A DNA stretch of 64,000 nucleotides from Loripinus fragilis (Eukaryota > Mollusca > Bivalvia > Lucinida > Lucinidae): the NCBI GenBank assembly GCA_964019695.1, contig OZ026522.1:17606687-17670686 (forward strand), read 5' to 3'. The notes beneath the pieces were generated by a model. It did no database searches and was not told where the DNA came from. It saw nothing but the letters and a program-made list of their open reading frames with translations. Position 1 is the first letter of the stretch, and the number at the start of each line of letters is the position of its first letter. Positions 1 through 10,687 of the stretch are shown here, piece after piece. The position numbers and the translations under genes are program-made.

Positions 1-1660
1 TTTGTCAAAATTCTTTTTTCTGAATCAAACTCCTTCATGCATATGTTCAATGTGTCTTCATTATATAGGCAAAGTATCAAATTGTTCCATCAAAAGCTGT
101 GGTAGGAGTTGATCGGCCCATGAAAGCACCATCTATGTATATACAAATACCTTATTAGGGAAAAATTGTTCAAGTTCTCACTGCTGTCATTGTGTCAAAA
201 AATATTTTTTAGCTGTGGTAGGAGTTGATCGGCCCATGAAAGCACCATCTATGCATATACAAACACCTTATTAGGGAAAAATTGTTCAAGTTCTCAGAGC
301 TGTCATTTTGTCAAAATTCTTTTTTCTGAATCAAACTCCTTCATGCATATGTTCAATGTGTCTTCATTATATAGGCAAAGTATCAAATTGTTCCATCAAA
401 AGCTGTGGTAGGAGTTGATCGGCCCATGAAAGCACCATCTATGTATATACAAATACCTTATTAGGGAAAAATTGTTCAAGTTCTCACTGCTGTCATTGTG
501 TCAAAAAATATTTTTTAGCTGTGGTAGGAGTTGATCGGCCCATGAAAGCTTCATCTATGCATATACAAACACCTAATTAGGGAAAACTGTCCAAGTTCTC
601 AGAGCTGTCATTTTGTCAAAAATTCTTTTTTCTGAACCAAACTCCTTCATGTATATGTTCAATGTGCCTTCATTATATAGGCAAAGAATCAAATTGTTCC
701 ATCAAAAGCTGTGGTAGGAGTTGATTGGCCCATGAAAGCACCATCTATGCATATACAAATACCTTATTAGGGAAAAATTGTTCAAGTTCTCACTGCTGTC
801 ATTTTGTCAAAAATTATTTTTAGCTGTGGTAGAAGTTGATCCGCCCATGAAAGCACCATCTATGCATATACAAACACCTTATTAGGGAAAAATTGTTCAA
901 GTTCTCACTGCTGTCATTTTGTCAAAAATTATTTTTTAGCTGTGGTAGGAGTTGATCGGCCCATGAAAGCACCATCTAGGCATATACAAACACCTTATAG
1001 GGAAAAATTGTTCAAGTTCTCACTGCTGTCATTTTGTCAAAAATTATTTTTTAGCTGTGGTAGGATTGGATCGGCCCATGAAAGCACCATCTATGCATAA
1101 TACAAACACCTAATTAGGGAAAAATTGTTCAAGTTCTCACTGCTGTCATTTTGTCAAAAATTATTTTTCTAAACCAAACTCCTTCATGCATACGTTCAAT
1201 GTGTCTACATTGTACAGGCAAAGTATCAAATTGCTCCATCAAAAGCTGTGGTAGGAGTTGATCGGCCCATGAAGGCACCATATATGCATATACAAAATAC
1301 AAAAACCCTATTAGGGAAAACTTGTTTAAGTGTCTCACAGCTGTGGTTTTGTCAAAAATTATATTTTTCTGAACCAAACTCCTTCATGCATATGTTCAAT
1401 GTGTCTACATTGTATAGGCAAAGTATCAAATTGCTCCATCAAAAGCTGTGGTAGGAGTTGATCTGCCCATGAAGGCACCACCTATGCATATACAAAAGCC
1501 CTATTAGGGAAAAATTGTCTAAGTTGTCACAGCTGTCATTTTGTCAAACATTATTTTTTCTGAACCAAACTCCTTCATGCATATGTTCAATGTGTCTACA
1601 TTGCATAGGAAAAGTATCAAATTGTTCCATCAACAGCTGTGGTAGGAGTTGATCGGCCCA
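1..1660. repeat. Satellite-like tandem array with two unit lengths
   Basis: The word AGCTGTGGTAGGAGTTGATC recurs with its first base at about 95, 211, 401, 517, 707, 822, 938, 1053, 1244, 1444 and 1635. Spacings are 116, 190, 116, 190, 115, 116, 115, 191, 200 and 191. The short unit equals the long unit minus about 74 bases (the block with CTTCATGCATATGTTC). The first part alternates long and short, giving a 306-bp higher-order unit. The array runs off the left edge, so its true length is unknown. Reading frames inside it are non-coding. Confidence 0.93.
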
Positions 1661-1945
1661 TGTATGGCCTTTAATAGCATAAGCATAAAACCCTATAATA
1701 AAAGCCATTTAGAACTACAAAGGGAAATAACTCTAATAGAATTGGCCCCTGGCCCTTACTTTTTTGTCCAAAGTATTTGTCTTGCATATATAAACATGTT
1801 TGCAAGGTTTGATGAAAATCCAGCAATGACTCTTCAAGATATTAAGGAAAAAAAAGGTAACGGACGGACGCACGGACGGACGGACAACGTGAAAACAGTA
1901 TACCCACCACAAACAAAGTTTGCGGGGGGTATAAAAATAAGTATG
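1655..1945 (+). repeat. P (pearl-like) element fragment with ACGG tract
   Basis: A unique-looking stretch leads into a GGAC/CGGA microsatellite at about 1,860-1,885 and ends in GCGGGGGGTATAAAAAT. Tetranucleotide ACGG tracts beside a GGGGG(G/T)ATA end are typical of bivalve pearl/DTC84-like elements. It abuts the end of the satellite array, whose last unit is cut at GGCCCATG. Confidence 0.6.
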
Positions 1946-1984
1946 TCAATATGAGAATAGACATGCTGATGAGCTATCAAATAT

Positions 1985-2066
1985 TTGGTTTGTTTGTTTG
2001 GTTTGATGCTTAACATCCCAGTCAACAGCTATCGTCATGTCCGGACAGTCAGTTCATCTAACCAAA
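1985..2066 (-). mobile_element. S2 SINE 3' fragment
   Basis: The stretch from GGTTTGTTTGTTTGG to TCAGTTCATCTAACC matches the 3' part of the SINE inserted in the I-like LINE at 40,535-40,803 (shared CAGTCAACAGCTATGGTCAT-like block). The tRNA-like head is absent, so this is a truncated copy. About 250 bases downstream of it show nothing recognisable. Confidence 0.6.
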
Positions 2067-2359
2067 TTTATCATTCATGCTGATATACAAACCAACATGC
2101 TTATATGAGAACATTCATGCTGAAATATGCATGCTTATTAGACATCATCACACTTAAATTGGATTCCCTAGAATGTATTACAACTTTTCTCCCTACCATT
2201 ATCCTATGATAATCTTTGTAGGCAATTTGGATCCAAATTAGGCCAGACACATAAAAAATTAAGACAATTTGGACTTAAAATATTTAAGTTCTGATTAATT
2301 TTGGGCTTAAAAAATAAAGCATTCCATTGCATGCTCAAACGATCTCTATATGGCACAGT

Positions 2360-2614
2360 GAAGCCTGACCCTTAGGTTAAAAAACTTTTCCCATGCTCAA
2401 CTTAACTAAGCATGAATTTATCATGCCCATAAATGTTAAAATGCCAACAATTGTTGGTATTCAAACTTTTTTAGCAAGATCAATACAATTCTGAGATTTT
2501 AAAAGCAAAAAAAACCTTTAAATTTAAGCACTTTGGCTTTTATAAGCAGGTGAAACTTCAGGCTAAGTTGAGTTGAGCATGAAAAAGTTTTATTGCCTTG
2601 GGCCAGGTATGCAT
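2360..2614. repeat. Foldback element, about 50-bp arms
   Basis: The left arm, about 2,362-2,414 (TTAGGTTAAAAAACTTTTC then ATGCTCAACTTAACT), is matched in reverse complement by about 2,550-2,612 (GGCTAAGTTGAGTTGAGC, then AAAAGTTTTATTGCC). The interior is AT-rich and has no coding capacity. No family was recognised. Confidence 0.6.
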
Positions 2615-2825
2615 CAAAATTTAACTTGCTCAATTCTGTTCAAATGACTATACACCCTAGACTCAAATGTGCTTTATCTTGGCATTTGAGCTTGGCCATG
2701 AATAATAACCTTTTGTGTTATGGATTTTCCCAAACACATTGATACAATAAGTATGGGACTGCCTATTTATGTACTTTAAGGGGTCTCATGTAGAATTTTC
2801 TGAATTATGGTGTATTTCTGACCAA

Positions 2826-2908
2826 TCTCAGCAAACAGTGCAGACCCTGATGAAATGCATTATGCTGCATTTCATCTGGGTCTTCACTGTTTGCCAAAGT
2901 ACCTGTTT
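2826..2908. repeat. H hairpin element
   Basis: The outer stem is GCAAACAGTGCAGACCCTG paired with GGGTCTTCACTGTTTGC. The inner stem is GATGAAATGCA paired with TGCATTTCATC. The outer stem is shared with eight other H copies in this window. Confidence 0.75.
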
Positions 2909-2953
2909 AGGGGTTTCCAGTAAACAAAAAGGGTTAACATTTATCATGCAATT

Positions 2954-3136
2954 ATAATGTTTAGGGGATAACTGTATTCAAAATTTTCATTTGAAGAGGT
3001 ATATTGTCGGATATACGGTCAGAAATTTAGTTTTACCATGATGCACGAGCGGAGCAGTAAAACATTATTTCCCAATGTATATCTAGCAATATTCATCCCC
3101 AAATGAAAATTTTGAATATGGTTATCCCCATTCTAA
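2954..3136. repeat. TIR/foldback element with GGGGATAAC ends
   Basis: The ends GGGGATAACTGTATTC and GAATATGGTTATCCCC are inverted, and the inversion continues through CAAAATTTTCATTTG. The centre holds the word GAGCGGAGCAGTAAAAC. A degenerate relative lies at 8,660-8,925 and another GAGCG-centred element at 12,480-12,570. 3,137-3,368 holds nothing else recognisable. Confidence 0.75.
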
Positions 3137-3368
3137 TGCGCTTCAACAGTCTCGTCTAAAATTGGAGTGTTGTAAGCTGCATAAAGCTGCACAAAGGCGC
3201 AAGTCATCCAACTAATTGTGACGTAAATAATGACGTCAAACTATTTCTGACAGTATATCACAGGATATACTGTAGAAAATTTTTGACGTTATCCAATCAG
3301 ACGTCACGTTACAGAATCAAGTACATTAGAATGACTAATAACAAATATATGGTCATCAACATGAGAAA

Positions 3369-3571
3369 AGGGAGCGCAGACGCTCAGTGGTAGAGTGCTT
3401 AACTCGAGACCGAGGGGCCGCGGGTTCGAGCCTCACGGGCGTCACTGCGTTGTGGTCCTTGAGCAAGACACATTTCTCCTAGCTTAGTACTGGTTCAACC
3501 CAGGAAGACCCGTCCCTGTTTAACTGAAAGATTGTTGATGGGACGTCAAGAATCAAATCAAACAAACTAAT
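3369..3571 (+). mobile_element. S1 tRNA-derived SINE, full length
   Basis: The head has a box A-like GCTCAGTGGTAGAG and a box B-like GGGTTCGAGCC, the pol III internal promoter elements. A body with ACTGGTTCAACCCAGGAAGA follows and the tail is AATCAAATCAAACAAAC. Imperfect flanking repeats (ATCAACATGAGAAAA before, ATCAACAGGAAACA after) fit a target-site duplication. It cannot be a functional tRNA because the acceptor stem does not close. Confidence 0.9.
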
Positions 3572-3574
3572 CAA

Positions 3575-3775
3575 CAGGAAACATGTCTTTGTTGCAGGTG
3601 AACAACAAAGGGGCAGATCAGCCTGCACATCTGTGCAGTCTGATCAGCGCCTATGTTATTCATTGTCCAGAAAAAACAACTGAACATGCAACATGGAAAA
3701 TGTAAGTATTATAGTTAGTCTCTGTAGCTAAGCAGACTGGAATGAGCCTTACCTGGTTGCAAACCCCCAAAACTG
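3575..3775. repeat. FB1 foldback element, partial
   Basis: It contains AACAACAAAGGGGCAGATCAG, CTGATCAGCGCCTATGTTATT and an AGTCTCTGTAGC block near the end, all diagnostic of FB1 (complete copy at 30,437-30,675). Its left end is lost beside the SINE. Confidence 0.6.
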
Positions 3776-3799
3776 ACTTTCTGGTTATGAGGCCCATAC

Positions 3800-4216
3800 T
3801 ATGACAAAACATGTTATTATATAACTTATAAAATAGAACATGTTATTATATAACTTCTATAATAGAACATGCTATTATATAACTTCTAAAATAAAGCATG
3901 TTATTATATAACTTCTAAAATAGAACATGTTATTCTTTCACACCGGATAAGGATATCTGAGATTTTACCCTGGGCTAGAAAATATTATCTTACCCATGTT
4001 ATCTTACCCAGGACGTCAAGTAACGTCATCATGTGAAATTGCATCTTAGCGCATTCAGGGACTTCTGGAAGCTTCTTTCAAAATAAATACAGTGGATCGC
4101 CAAACGGCCTTCCTCGGGACGGATTATTCTATCCTACCCTCACACTCATGATAGATTCTTGTATTATATAACTTCTATAATAGAACATGTTATTATATAA
4201 CTTATAAAATAGATAG
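3800..4216. repeat. 29-bp tandem repeat split by an insert
   Basis: Units of about 29 bp (AACATGTTATTATATAACTT plus CTAAAATAG) are repeated from 3,800 to 3,930 and resume at 4,160-4,215. The intervening 230 bases contain TTACCCATG and ACGTCA words and look like a later insertion. A CCTCACACTCATGATAGATT word at 4,138 recurs inverted near 4,645 and 4,960. Confidence 0.7.
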
Positions 4217-5163
4217 ATTTTCATTGGCTTAGATCCCCCTTGTAGAAGTATATTTATTGTGATATCTACTGGCTAGTGCATGCTAGTGACATCATCCGTG
4301 TGCGAGCCAGTAAATATAAAGTTTAGCTGACATCACCAGAAGGAACACAGATATCCTCTCACATATTTTTAAAATAATGGTATCTGGGGTTGAAGATTTT
4401 GCTTTACTTGTCACTAGTAAATTACATATTACAATAAAACTGTTATTGACTATTGTGTTATTTAATATGATGTTGATATCTGTCAGTGAATACCAATGTT
4501 GAGCGAGGCTATTGCCTCGGTCAATATTGGTATCCTCTGGAGGATATCACGTCATATATTACGTCAAATCCAATAGATATCACATCATATCCAATATCAA
4601 AATAGTCAATAATTGTATATCAGGTTACCATAAATAGGATTTTAGAAGCTATCACGAGTGTGAGGGTGGGACAAAAAAATCTGTCCCAAGGATCACCCTT
4701 TAGTATCATGAGGCTTGCTGAGAGATGACAAAAACAGTGATCCCTAGGGGTGGAATTCTTTTGCTTTCTGACCAGTAAATTCTACATTTTAGTTTTTAAA
4801 GGCTCTCCATCATTCCTAAATAGGCTATGATGTGACATAACTTGATGACATCTCTTTTGCATAAAACTATGGCATTTTTAACGGGTGTGCCAGAATATAC
4901 TTGCAGTGTTATGACATCACACTTTTTCAAGCCACATCAGTGAGCAGGGAATACAAGAATCTATCATAAATGTGATAAAAAAAATCTGTCCTGAGGATCA
5001 CAGGTTGGCATCATGAGGCTTGCCGTGTAATGTCAAATAGTGATCATGAGAGACAGAATTTTCACAGGCATCACAACAAACCATGATCGCCAGGGACAGA
5101 TTTTTCTATTCCATCCTCCAAAGAATAATGGGATTCTTTTTATTTCAGTGTCACTTTAACCTT
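4217..5163. other. Diffuse repeat tract, no gene
   Basis: Two copies of a short dispersed repeat with AATCTGTCC(C/T)(A/G)AGGATCAC lie at about 4,645-4,745 (beside GAGTGTGAGGGTGGGAC) and 4,960-5,060. Several ATATCACGTCATAT-like palindromic words are present. No reading frame with coding character was seen on either strand. Confidence 0.5.
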
Positions 5164-5401
5164 GGTACCTAGATTTACCGGAAAGACTCAAATTACCGGA
5201 AAGACGCACTGTGGATTGGGATGGGGGCATGTGGCAAGCGCAGACTCGCCTGAGCCTTTATTGCAGTAGTAAAAGCTCTGGTAAAACGTATGTTCCTCTG
5301 ATCCCTTGTACATAAAATGGTCCAATTATATATTCTTTGGTCTTTCCGGTATATCGGCGGTCTTTCCGGTAATTTGAGTCTTTCCGGTAAGTCTAGGTAC
5401 C
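5164..5401. mobile_element. TIR element built from GGAAAGAC words
   Basis: The ends GGTACCTAGATTTACCGGAA and its near reverse complement form inverted repeats of about 42 bp, each containing two copies of ACCGGAAAGAC. The total is 238 bp. The flanks TTTAACCTT and CCTTAACCT may be a degraded target duplication. Non-autonomous; family unknown. Confidence 0.8.
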
Positions 5402-6019
5402 CCTTAACCTGACAATGACGTCACTTGTCTTTCCATGGCTGTTTTATTTTTATCTTTACCACGGAAAGATACAGGGGTACGTGAGATAGAATTTTCTGGT
5501 ATGGATAAAAATTGCGGAAATCCTGATCTGGTGTGCTAGAAATATCATGTCCTAAAAAATTACATCAACATAGTATTTACTATTTAGACTGTAATATATC
5601 AACAAAAACATCTCAGAAAGTGTTCTTTCTATAATGCGAATCATGTTTACTGTCGTCGCCCTGGGCCCTGTCACCTGTTAAACTAACGGTACCGGGAGCC
5701 AACTCACGACAGTAAACAAGAAACGAATTATAGCACACACAACAATAACTATAAAATGATCCTAAAAGATAACAATTTTAGCTCTTTTTCCATATCAATA
5801 ACAACAATTTAGTCATATAATTTCCCAAATACCATTAAGGCACTATACAAATGTTGCACATGAACAACGCACTGAAAATGATAACTCAGAAGAAACTTAC
5901 AACCTTTCGCATGCTACAAAGAAAAAAAATAATCTGGAAAAGTCATCTGCTGAAGCCTTCTGCTGTTGTCTAAATGGATATGTAAAGGACGAATGCACCT
6001 GTTGTGGTTTTCCTCAAGA
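5402..6019. other. No gene seen; one small hairpin
   Basis: Apart from a hairpin at about 5,644-5,732 (GTTTACTGTCGT paired with ACGACAGTAAAC around a GGGCCC core), the stretch is AT-rich single-copy-looking sequence without coding signal. Confidence 0.5.
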
Positions 6020-6462
6020 GGGAGATTAGCTGGATTCCAATGGGGAATTCAACAATTTTGAAAACTTGGGTCTAATTCCCCATCCTTATGTCACTATGTG
6101 GAGTCAAAAATACCTTACTGTCGTGCCAACCAAGAGTGACAGTGACGTAATATTTTGTTTACAATTGTTAAGTAAAACATTAACCTGTACACTCCACTTG
6201 AGCTAACGCAAATCGGATAGGATTAATACACAAGTGATCTATCGATTATACATCCCTGATAACAGTTAACTTTGTAAACAAAACATGACCTCACTGTCAC
6301 TCTTGGCTGGCAGGACAGTAGATAGGCCATCAAATTTGTTAAATAATATAATTTGGGAATGCCAGATAAGGTAATTAATTTCCCACCAGTGACCCCAAGG
6401 TTTAGGTGCTCTGTCAAAATTCCCCAAGGGTTGGGATTTGTTTGCTGTCTAATTCCCCTTAC
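6020..6462. repeat. Nested inverted-repeat element
   Basis: The inner arms at about 6,118-6,168 (CCAACCAAGAGTGACAGTGA, then TTTTGTTTACAA) and 6,271-6,320 (TTTGTAAACAAAA, then CACTGTCACTCTTGGCTGGC) are inverted. The outer arms share TCTAATTCCCC and AATTCCCCA words. The structure suggests one foldback element of about 440 bp. Confidence 0.55.
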
Positions 6463-6682
6463 ATACCCACCTCTCCCCCTCTGGAGAAAAATACTGATAG
6501 GTGCATAATTAAGACATACAGACAAACAGTTTGGACCCATATAAGACTGCTTCTAAGGGAGCAGTCTAATTTGTGTTCACGCTGTTTGCTACACAGATGT
6601 TTTAAAATGACTAGCAAGCAAAGTCACAGTCAATATTTAGTCGTGATTAGCAGACAAAGAGTTAAATAGCATCTACCATAGA

Positions 6683-6872
6683 TACAGATAAGGAAATTTT
6701 ATGAGCGTAAAACTGTAACTTTTTTCTTACCCATCAATTTAAACATGTGTTTTGGGTGCTCAAAAGACCCGTCTTATTGAGACGGTTCCTTTGAGTACCC
6801 ACAACATATGTTTTGGACGAGAAACAAAGAAAGTAGTTTTTCAATATGTACTCTTATCTGTAGGCCTGTCTG
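6683..6872 (-). mobile_element. M palindromic MITE
   Basis: The centre is a hairpin in which GAGACGGTTCCTTTGAGTAC pairs with TGCTCAAAAGACCCGTCT. The flanks are ACCCATCAATTTAAACATGT and ACATATGTTTTGGACGAG. About 190 bp, non-coding. The family has at least twelve copies here; its ends start AGG(C/T)-TTTAG. Confidence 0.85.
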
Positions 6873-6946
6873 CAAAAACATGCACATTTCAGGTAATAGA
6901 CAAGCTACAGCATCTGTGACAATATATTTGCTTTCCAAAACAAACA

Positions 6947-7213
6947 TGTAATAGACACTTATTATTGTCAATTGCTTCTTTGAAAGAATGCAAACATGTA
7001 CATAAACCAGATGTGTCAACTATTGCACAAAAGCTATTACTCTATATATTCAGACAATTAGGCCTATGCAAGAATTGCACTTCGTAATAGATACTTATTA
7101 TTGTCAATGGCTTCTTTGAAAGAATTCAAACAGGTACCTAAACCATATGTGCCCGAGTCAGTCAGCTATTGCATAATAGCTATTACCCGATTTATTCCGA
7201 TAATTAGGCAAAT
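6947..7213. repeat. Two-unit direct duplication
   Basis: About 6,947-7,075 and 7,083-7,213 align along their length, sharing TTATTATTGTCAAT, GCTTCTTTGAAAGAAT and GACAATTAGGC-like blocks. Both units are diverged, so the duplication is old. Confidence 0.75.
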
Positions 7214-7636
7214 ACAAATGAGCCAAGATCTGACAAAAGGGACCTTCTGACAATAAAAGTCAAAAGTGAGATATTTACAGAGAAAGAAAGACCTAGCTGT
7301 TGTGAACAATTACAGAAAATTTGAAGAGATTACCTTTACAAATAACAAAGTTATGAGCATTTAAACTCATGTATATGATGCGTTTTAAACATGACGTCAC
7401 TTAACGTTGTAAATGACGTTCTGACGTCAATGCCATTGTGTTAACATATGACCTTTATACAAAGACACTAGGAGCAATATTTAAAAAATGCTTCATGTTT
7501 CTGTAAATTTGATGTGAATGCAATTGCATAGACTGCACAAATAGCCCTCATACGCACATCCCATGTTTACAAAAGCATTTGAAATGAGGTATCCTGTTTT
7601 CAAGGATTCCGAAGCGTGTAGTCCATATGCACAGCT

Positions 7637-7650
7637 GTTGCCATGGCAAC
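7637..7650. promoter_or_regulatory. Perfect X-box-like palindrome
   Basis: GTTGCCATGGCAAC is a perfect 14-bp palindrome matching the consensus bound by RFX transcription factors. No gene start is recognised nearby, so function is unproven. The surrounding 7,214-7,890 holds no gene. Confidence 0.4.
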
Positions 7651-7892
7651 ATACATTATTCATATCACTTAATTTTATCCTAACTGTTTGCACCTTTGAT
7701 TGTATTACATGTTAGAAGCAATTTGAGTCTATTGTAAGAACATATTGAAAATTCAGACGTTTTTGAAATTTTGATTACACAATAACTGCTAAAATGCCCG
7801 AAGGACCCTTTTCTCAGATTGGCGCTCAAATATTGATATCAAAGATCAGACTGCTTTTGAAATGATACAAAGTATGTTTCTAAAACATATGG

Positions 7893-8345
7893 ACCTTGAT
7901 GGGAGAAAACCTGTCTTCAGGGTTTGCAAACAACAAAGGCGCAGACCGGCCTGCCCTTTTGCACAGTCTGATCAGTGCCTTTGTTAATCACTCATTAGCA
8001 AATTTGTTTGTTTGTTTGATTTGATTCTTTACGTTTCAGTTATGTAGGGACGACAGGTCTTCCTGGGTTGAACCAGTACTAAGCTAGGATTAATGCGTCT
8101 TGCTCAAGGACACAACGCAGTGACGCCGGTGAGGCTCGAACCTGCGCCCCCTCAGTCTTGAGTCAAGCACTCTACCGCTGAGCCAATGTGCTCCCATTAT
8201 TAGAAAGTATCATGTCTAAACTTGCTACAAGGGATATAACAATTTTCTAGCTAGTCTTTGAAACTGTGGAGACTGGTTTGAGTTTCACTGTGCCAGACAC
8301 CCCGAAGACAGGGTTTTGTAGCATCAAGGACCCGAGGCACATATG
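7893..8345. repeat. FB1 foldback element interrupted by a SINE
   Basis: The left part to about 8,002 has GAGAAAACCTGTCTTCAGGG and AACAACAAAGGCGCAGACC. The right part from about 8,196 has CTAGCTAGTCTTTGAAACTG and ends CCCCGAAGACAGGGTTTTG. The two halves align to one uninterrupted FB1 copy (30,437-30,675), so the SINE inserted later. Confidence 0.8.
8003..8195 (-). mobile_element. S1 SINE inside FB1
   Basis: Reading the minus strand from 8,195: GGGAGCACATTGGCTCAGCG head, box B-like GGTTCGAGCC, ACTGGTTCAACCCAGGAAGA body and an (AAAC)n tail. The flanking CATTAG and CATTATTAG words are a plausible short target duplication. Confidence 0.85.
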
Positions 8346-8659
8346 CATCTAGGTCCGCTCAACATTGCCCGATAGCAATTACCCTACTTAACCTGAAACT
8401 TTGCAGAGATGGAGCAGTGTAATCCTAGAACAGAAAACTCCTACAGGAGCAGTCAGATCAGGGTTTATACAAATAACCATTCCAACTCTGCATTTTACTT
8501 TCAATTTACAGGAAAATGTGAACCAAAAACTCTAGCAATGTCGGTTTATTAAATAATGCATTGAGTACCTGAAACATATGTTTCAGTTGAGAAATCAAAA
8601 ATATATACATTATATAATTCTTAATTCTAATGCAATTGGATTTAAGGTAAAAGTTTTGC

Positions 8660-8925
8660 AACAGTATATCCTCCGACATTCTATCGGAAATAATTTGAAG
8701 CCACTAATAACATCAATTTTTGTTGGATGACGTGCCGCTTTTTTGGGCTTGGAACAATCTTATTCAAGAGGAAATTGCAGAAGTGCATTAGAATGGAGAT
8801 AACATATTCAAAATTTTCATTTGGAGATATATGGTTGGAAATCACATTTTAAAGCTCTGCATGTGATTCACCGTAAAATTAAATTTCCCACCATACGACC
8901 ATATACCTCCCCAGATGATCTCCTA
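8660..8925. repeat. Degenerate GGGGATAAC-type foldback
   Basis: GGAGATAACATATTCAAAAT followed by TTTCATTTGG and TATATGGTTGG repeats the arm of the 2,954-3,136 element. A matching inverted arm is partly preserved near 8,905-8,925. Confidence 0.5.
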
Positions 8926-8927
8926 AT

Positions 8928-9170
8928 GGGCCTCGTCACAAGTAAACCTGTCTTCGGGTTTCCGATGAAGTGAGATTCAGACCAGTCTGCTAAGCTATAG
9001 AGACTAGCTACAAAATCGAAATTTCGCTCATAGCAAGTCTAGGATATAATACATTCCAAAAAGTGAATAACAAAAGCGCTGATCAGACTGCACTGATGTG
9101 CAGGCTGGTCTGCGCCTTTGTTGCTCACAAACCCCCGAAGACAGGTTTTCTTGCGTCAAGGCCCTAATCA
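8928..9170 (-). repeat. FB1 foldback element, complete
   Basis: The ends GGGCCTCGTCACAAGTAAAC and CTTGCGTCAAGGCCC are inverted around CTGTCTTCGGG and CCCCGAAGACAG. The middle has TGATCAGACTGCAC, GTGCAGGCTGGTCTG and the CTCTATAGCTTAG-like block. It sits immediately beside the M element that follows. Confidence 0.8.
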
Positions 9171-9172
9171 TT

Positions 9173-9366
9173 TGAGGCCTCCAGATAGGAGTCTGTATTG
9201 GAAAATTGTTATCTTTATTTCTCATCCAAAACATATGTAGTGGGTACTCAAAAGAACCGTCTCAATGAATCGGTTCTTTTGAGCACCCAAAACACATGTT
9301 TAAATTAATAGGTAAGACAATAATTAAAATTTTACACGAAAAAAAAATCCTTATCTGGACCTATGC
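9173..9366 (+). mobile_element. M palindromic MITE
   Basis: It contains TCATCCAAAACATATGTAG, the hairpin AGAACCGTCTCAATGAATCG with its partner CGGTTCTTTTGAGCACCC, and the distal ATCCTTATCTGGACC end. One hairpin base pair is broken relative to the consensus. Confidence 0.85.
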
Positions 9367-9499
9367 ATACTGATGCACTCTTATGTGGAGGTATGAGAGA
9401 CTGTTCAAGGTGAATTATGCCTTTTTTGCTTATGATGAGTGGAGGAAACAATTTGTTACATTTATCTTCATTTTCTACCCCAAACAAGAAATGTGTCAC

Positions 9500-10012
9500 A
9501 ATGTGACAAATGCCCCTAAAGACAAAAACATTTCTAGATCTGAGGTCAGAGGTCAAGGTCACAGTGATTCAAAAACAGTGTGTGACACTTCGCAACCCCA
9601 AGATGTATTCACACACTAAATTTGGATTTCCTACCTCAAATAATATAGGAGAAATGGACCACAGACATGATTTTTCTAGAACAGAGGCCAGGGGTCAAGG
9701 TCACAGTGAACCAAGCACAGTATGTGACAATCTTAGATCCAGAGTTGTATCCACATACCAAAAATGGGACTCCTACATCAAAATTTTTATGGAGATATGC
9801 TCCAAACATTAATTTTCTAGAATCGAGGTCAAGGTAACAGTGACCGAAAATAGTATGTGACACTCCCTAACATAAATGTGTAGCCACACACCAAATTTAG
9901 GATTCCTACCTCAAATAATATAGGATATATGCTCTGAACACGATTCAGATGGATGCACAGACACAGGGACAATTCTATATACCCCAAGGTCAACTTGGGG
10001 TACGTAAAAACA
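9500..10012 (-). repeat. P element fragment (inverted relative to 56.8 kb)
   Basis: Units of about 130 bp carry GAGGTCAGAGGTCAAGGTCA, CAGT-TGTGACA and CCTACCTCAAATAATATAGG. These are the reverse complement of units at 56,888-58,330, and the tract ends CCCCAAGGTCAACTTGGGG. It is a partial copy of the second P element type. Confidence 0.85.
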
Positions 10013-10687
10013 CTATTGTTTGTGAGTCATATGCTGAAAGACACTATCACTTCCTGATTTCTCCTAATGTTTCTCATTATACTGCAAGTCTGGCATCACT
10101 ACTTGGGGTACTCAAATAAGAATCTCAAACCATTACAACCATGCAACCACCAAGTTAGAATTTCATTCTAATGAAGCATCTAAAGATAAGCTGTCAATAA
10201 TATAAAATGGCTATCTATTATTGTCATCCAGGTGCATGCCAAACTACACAAAAATTTGTTCATTTCTACATGCTCATTACACTGAAACATAAAAAGTAGT
10301 TGAGCAGTTTGTGAAGACCCTGTTTAATAGTGAAAAACGCTCATTTATTGAATGGACATACGTTGTAGGTGCACATTAGAATTGCCTCTATGAGGCAATT
10401 CCAATGTGTACATACAACATACGTTCCTGAAAATAAGGAAGAAAACTATTTGGAAATTTACATTTTCCAAGTATCATGTCCGTTGTCCTCACCTCTTTTA
10501 AACATCCCAAACTGCCAATCAGTATTAAAATTCCTGTCACTCTACTGCAAATTGCTTATATTTGCATGACAGCTATATCTCCAAATTTGAGTTCATGAAC
10601 TACCTCTTTGCTAACCTGCTAGTTGCGTGGTTGTATTACTTCTGGATGTCCTCTACCCCAAAGTTAAAGGTGATCTACTTAATTCCT
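10013..10687. other. No gene seen
   Basis: AT-rich tract. The only structure is a hairpin at about 10,378-10,404 (GAATTGCCTC paired with GAGGCAATTC). Confidence 0.5.

Noticed and set aside
1129..1377. Open frames inside the left satellite
   Set aside because: They follow the repeat unit and appear on both strands; the sequence is explained by the tandem array.
3369..3445. tRNA gene
   Set aside because: Box A- and box B-like words are present, but the acceptor stem does not close and the sequence continues into a SINE body shared by five copies.
9383..9812. Plus-strand frames with VRGQGHSDSKTV-type peptides
   Set aside because: They are translations of the GAGGTCAAGGTCACAGTGA repeat of a P element.
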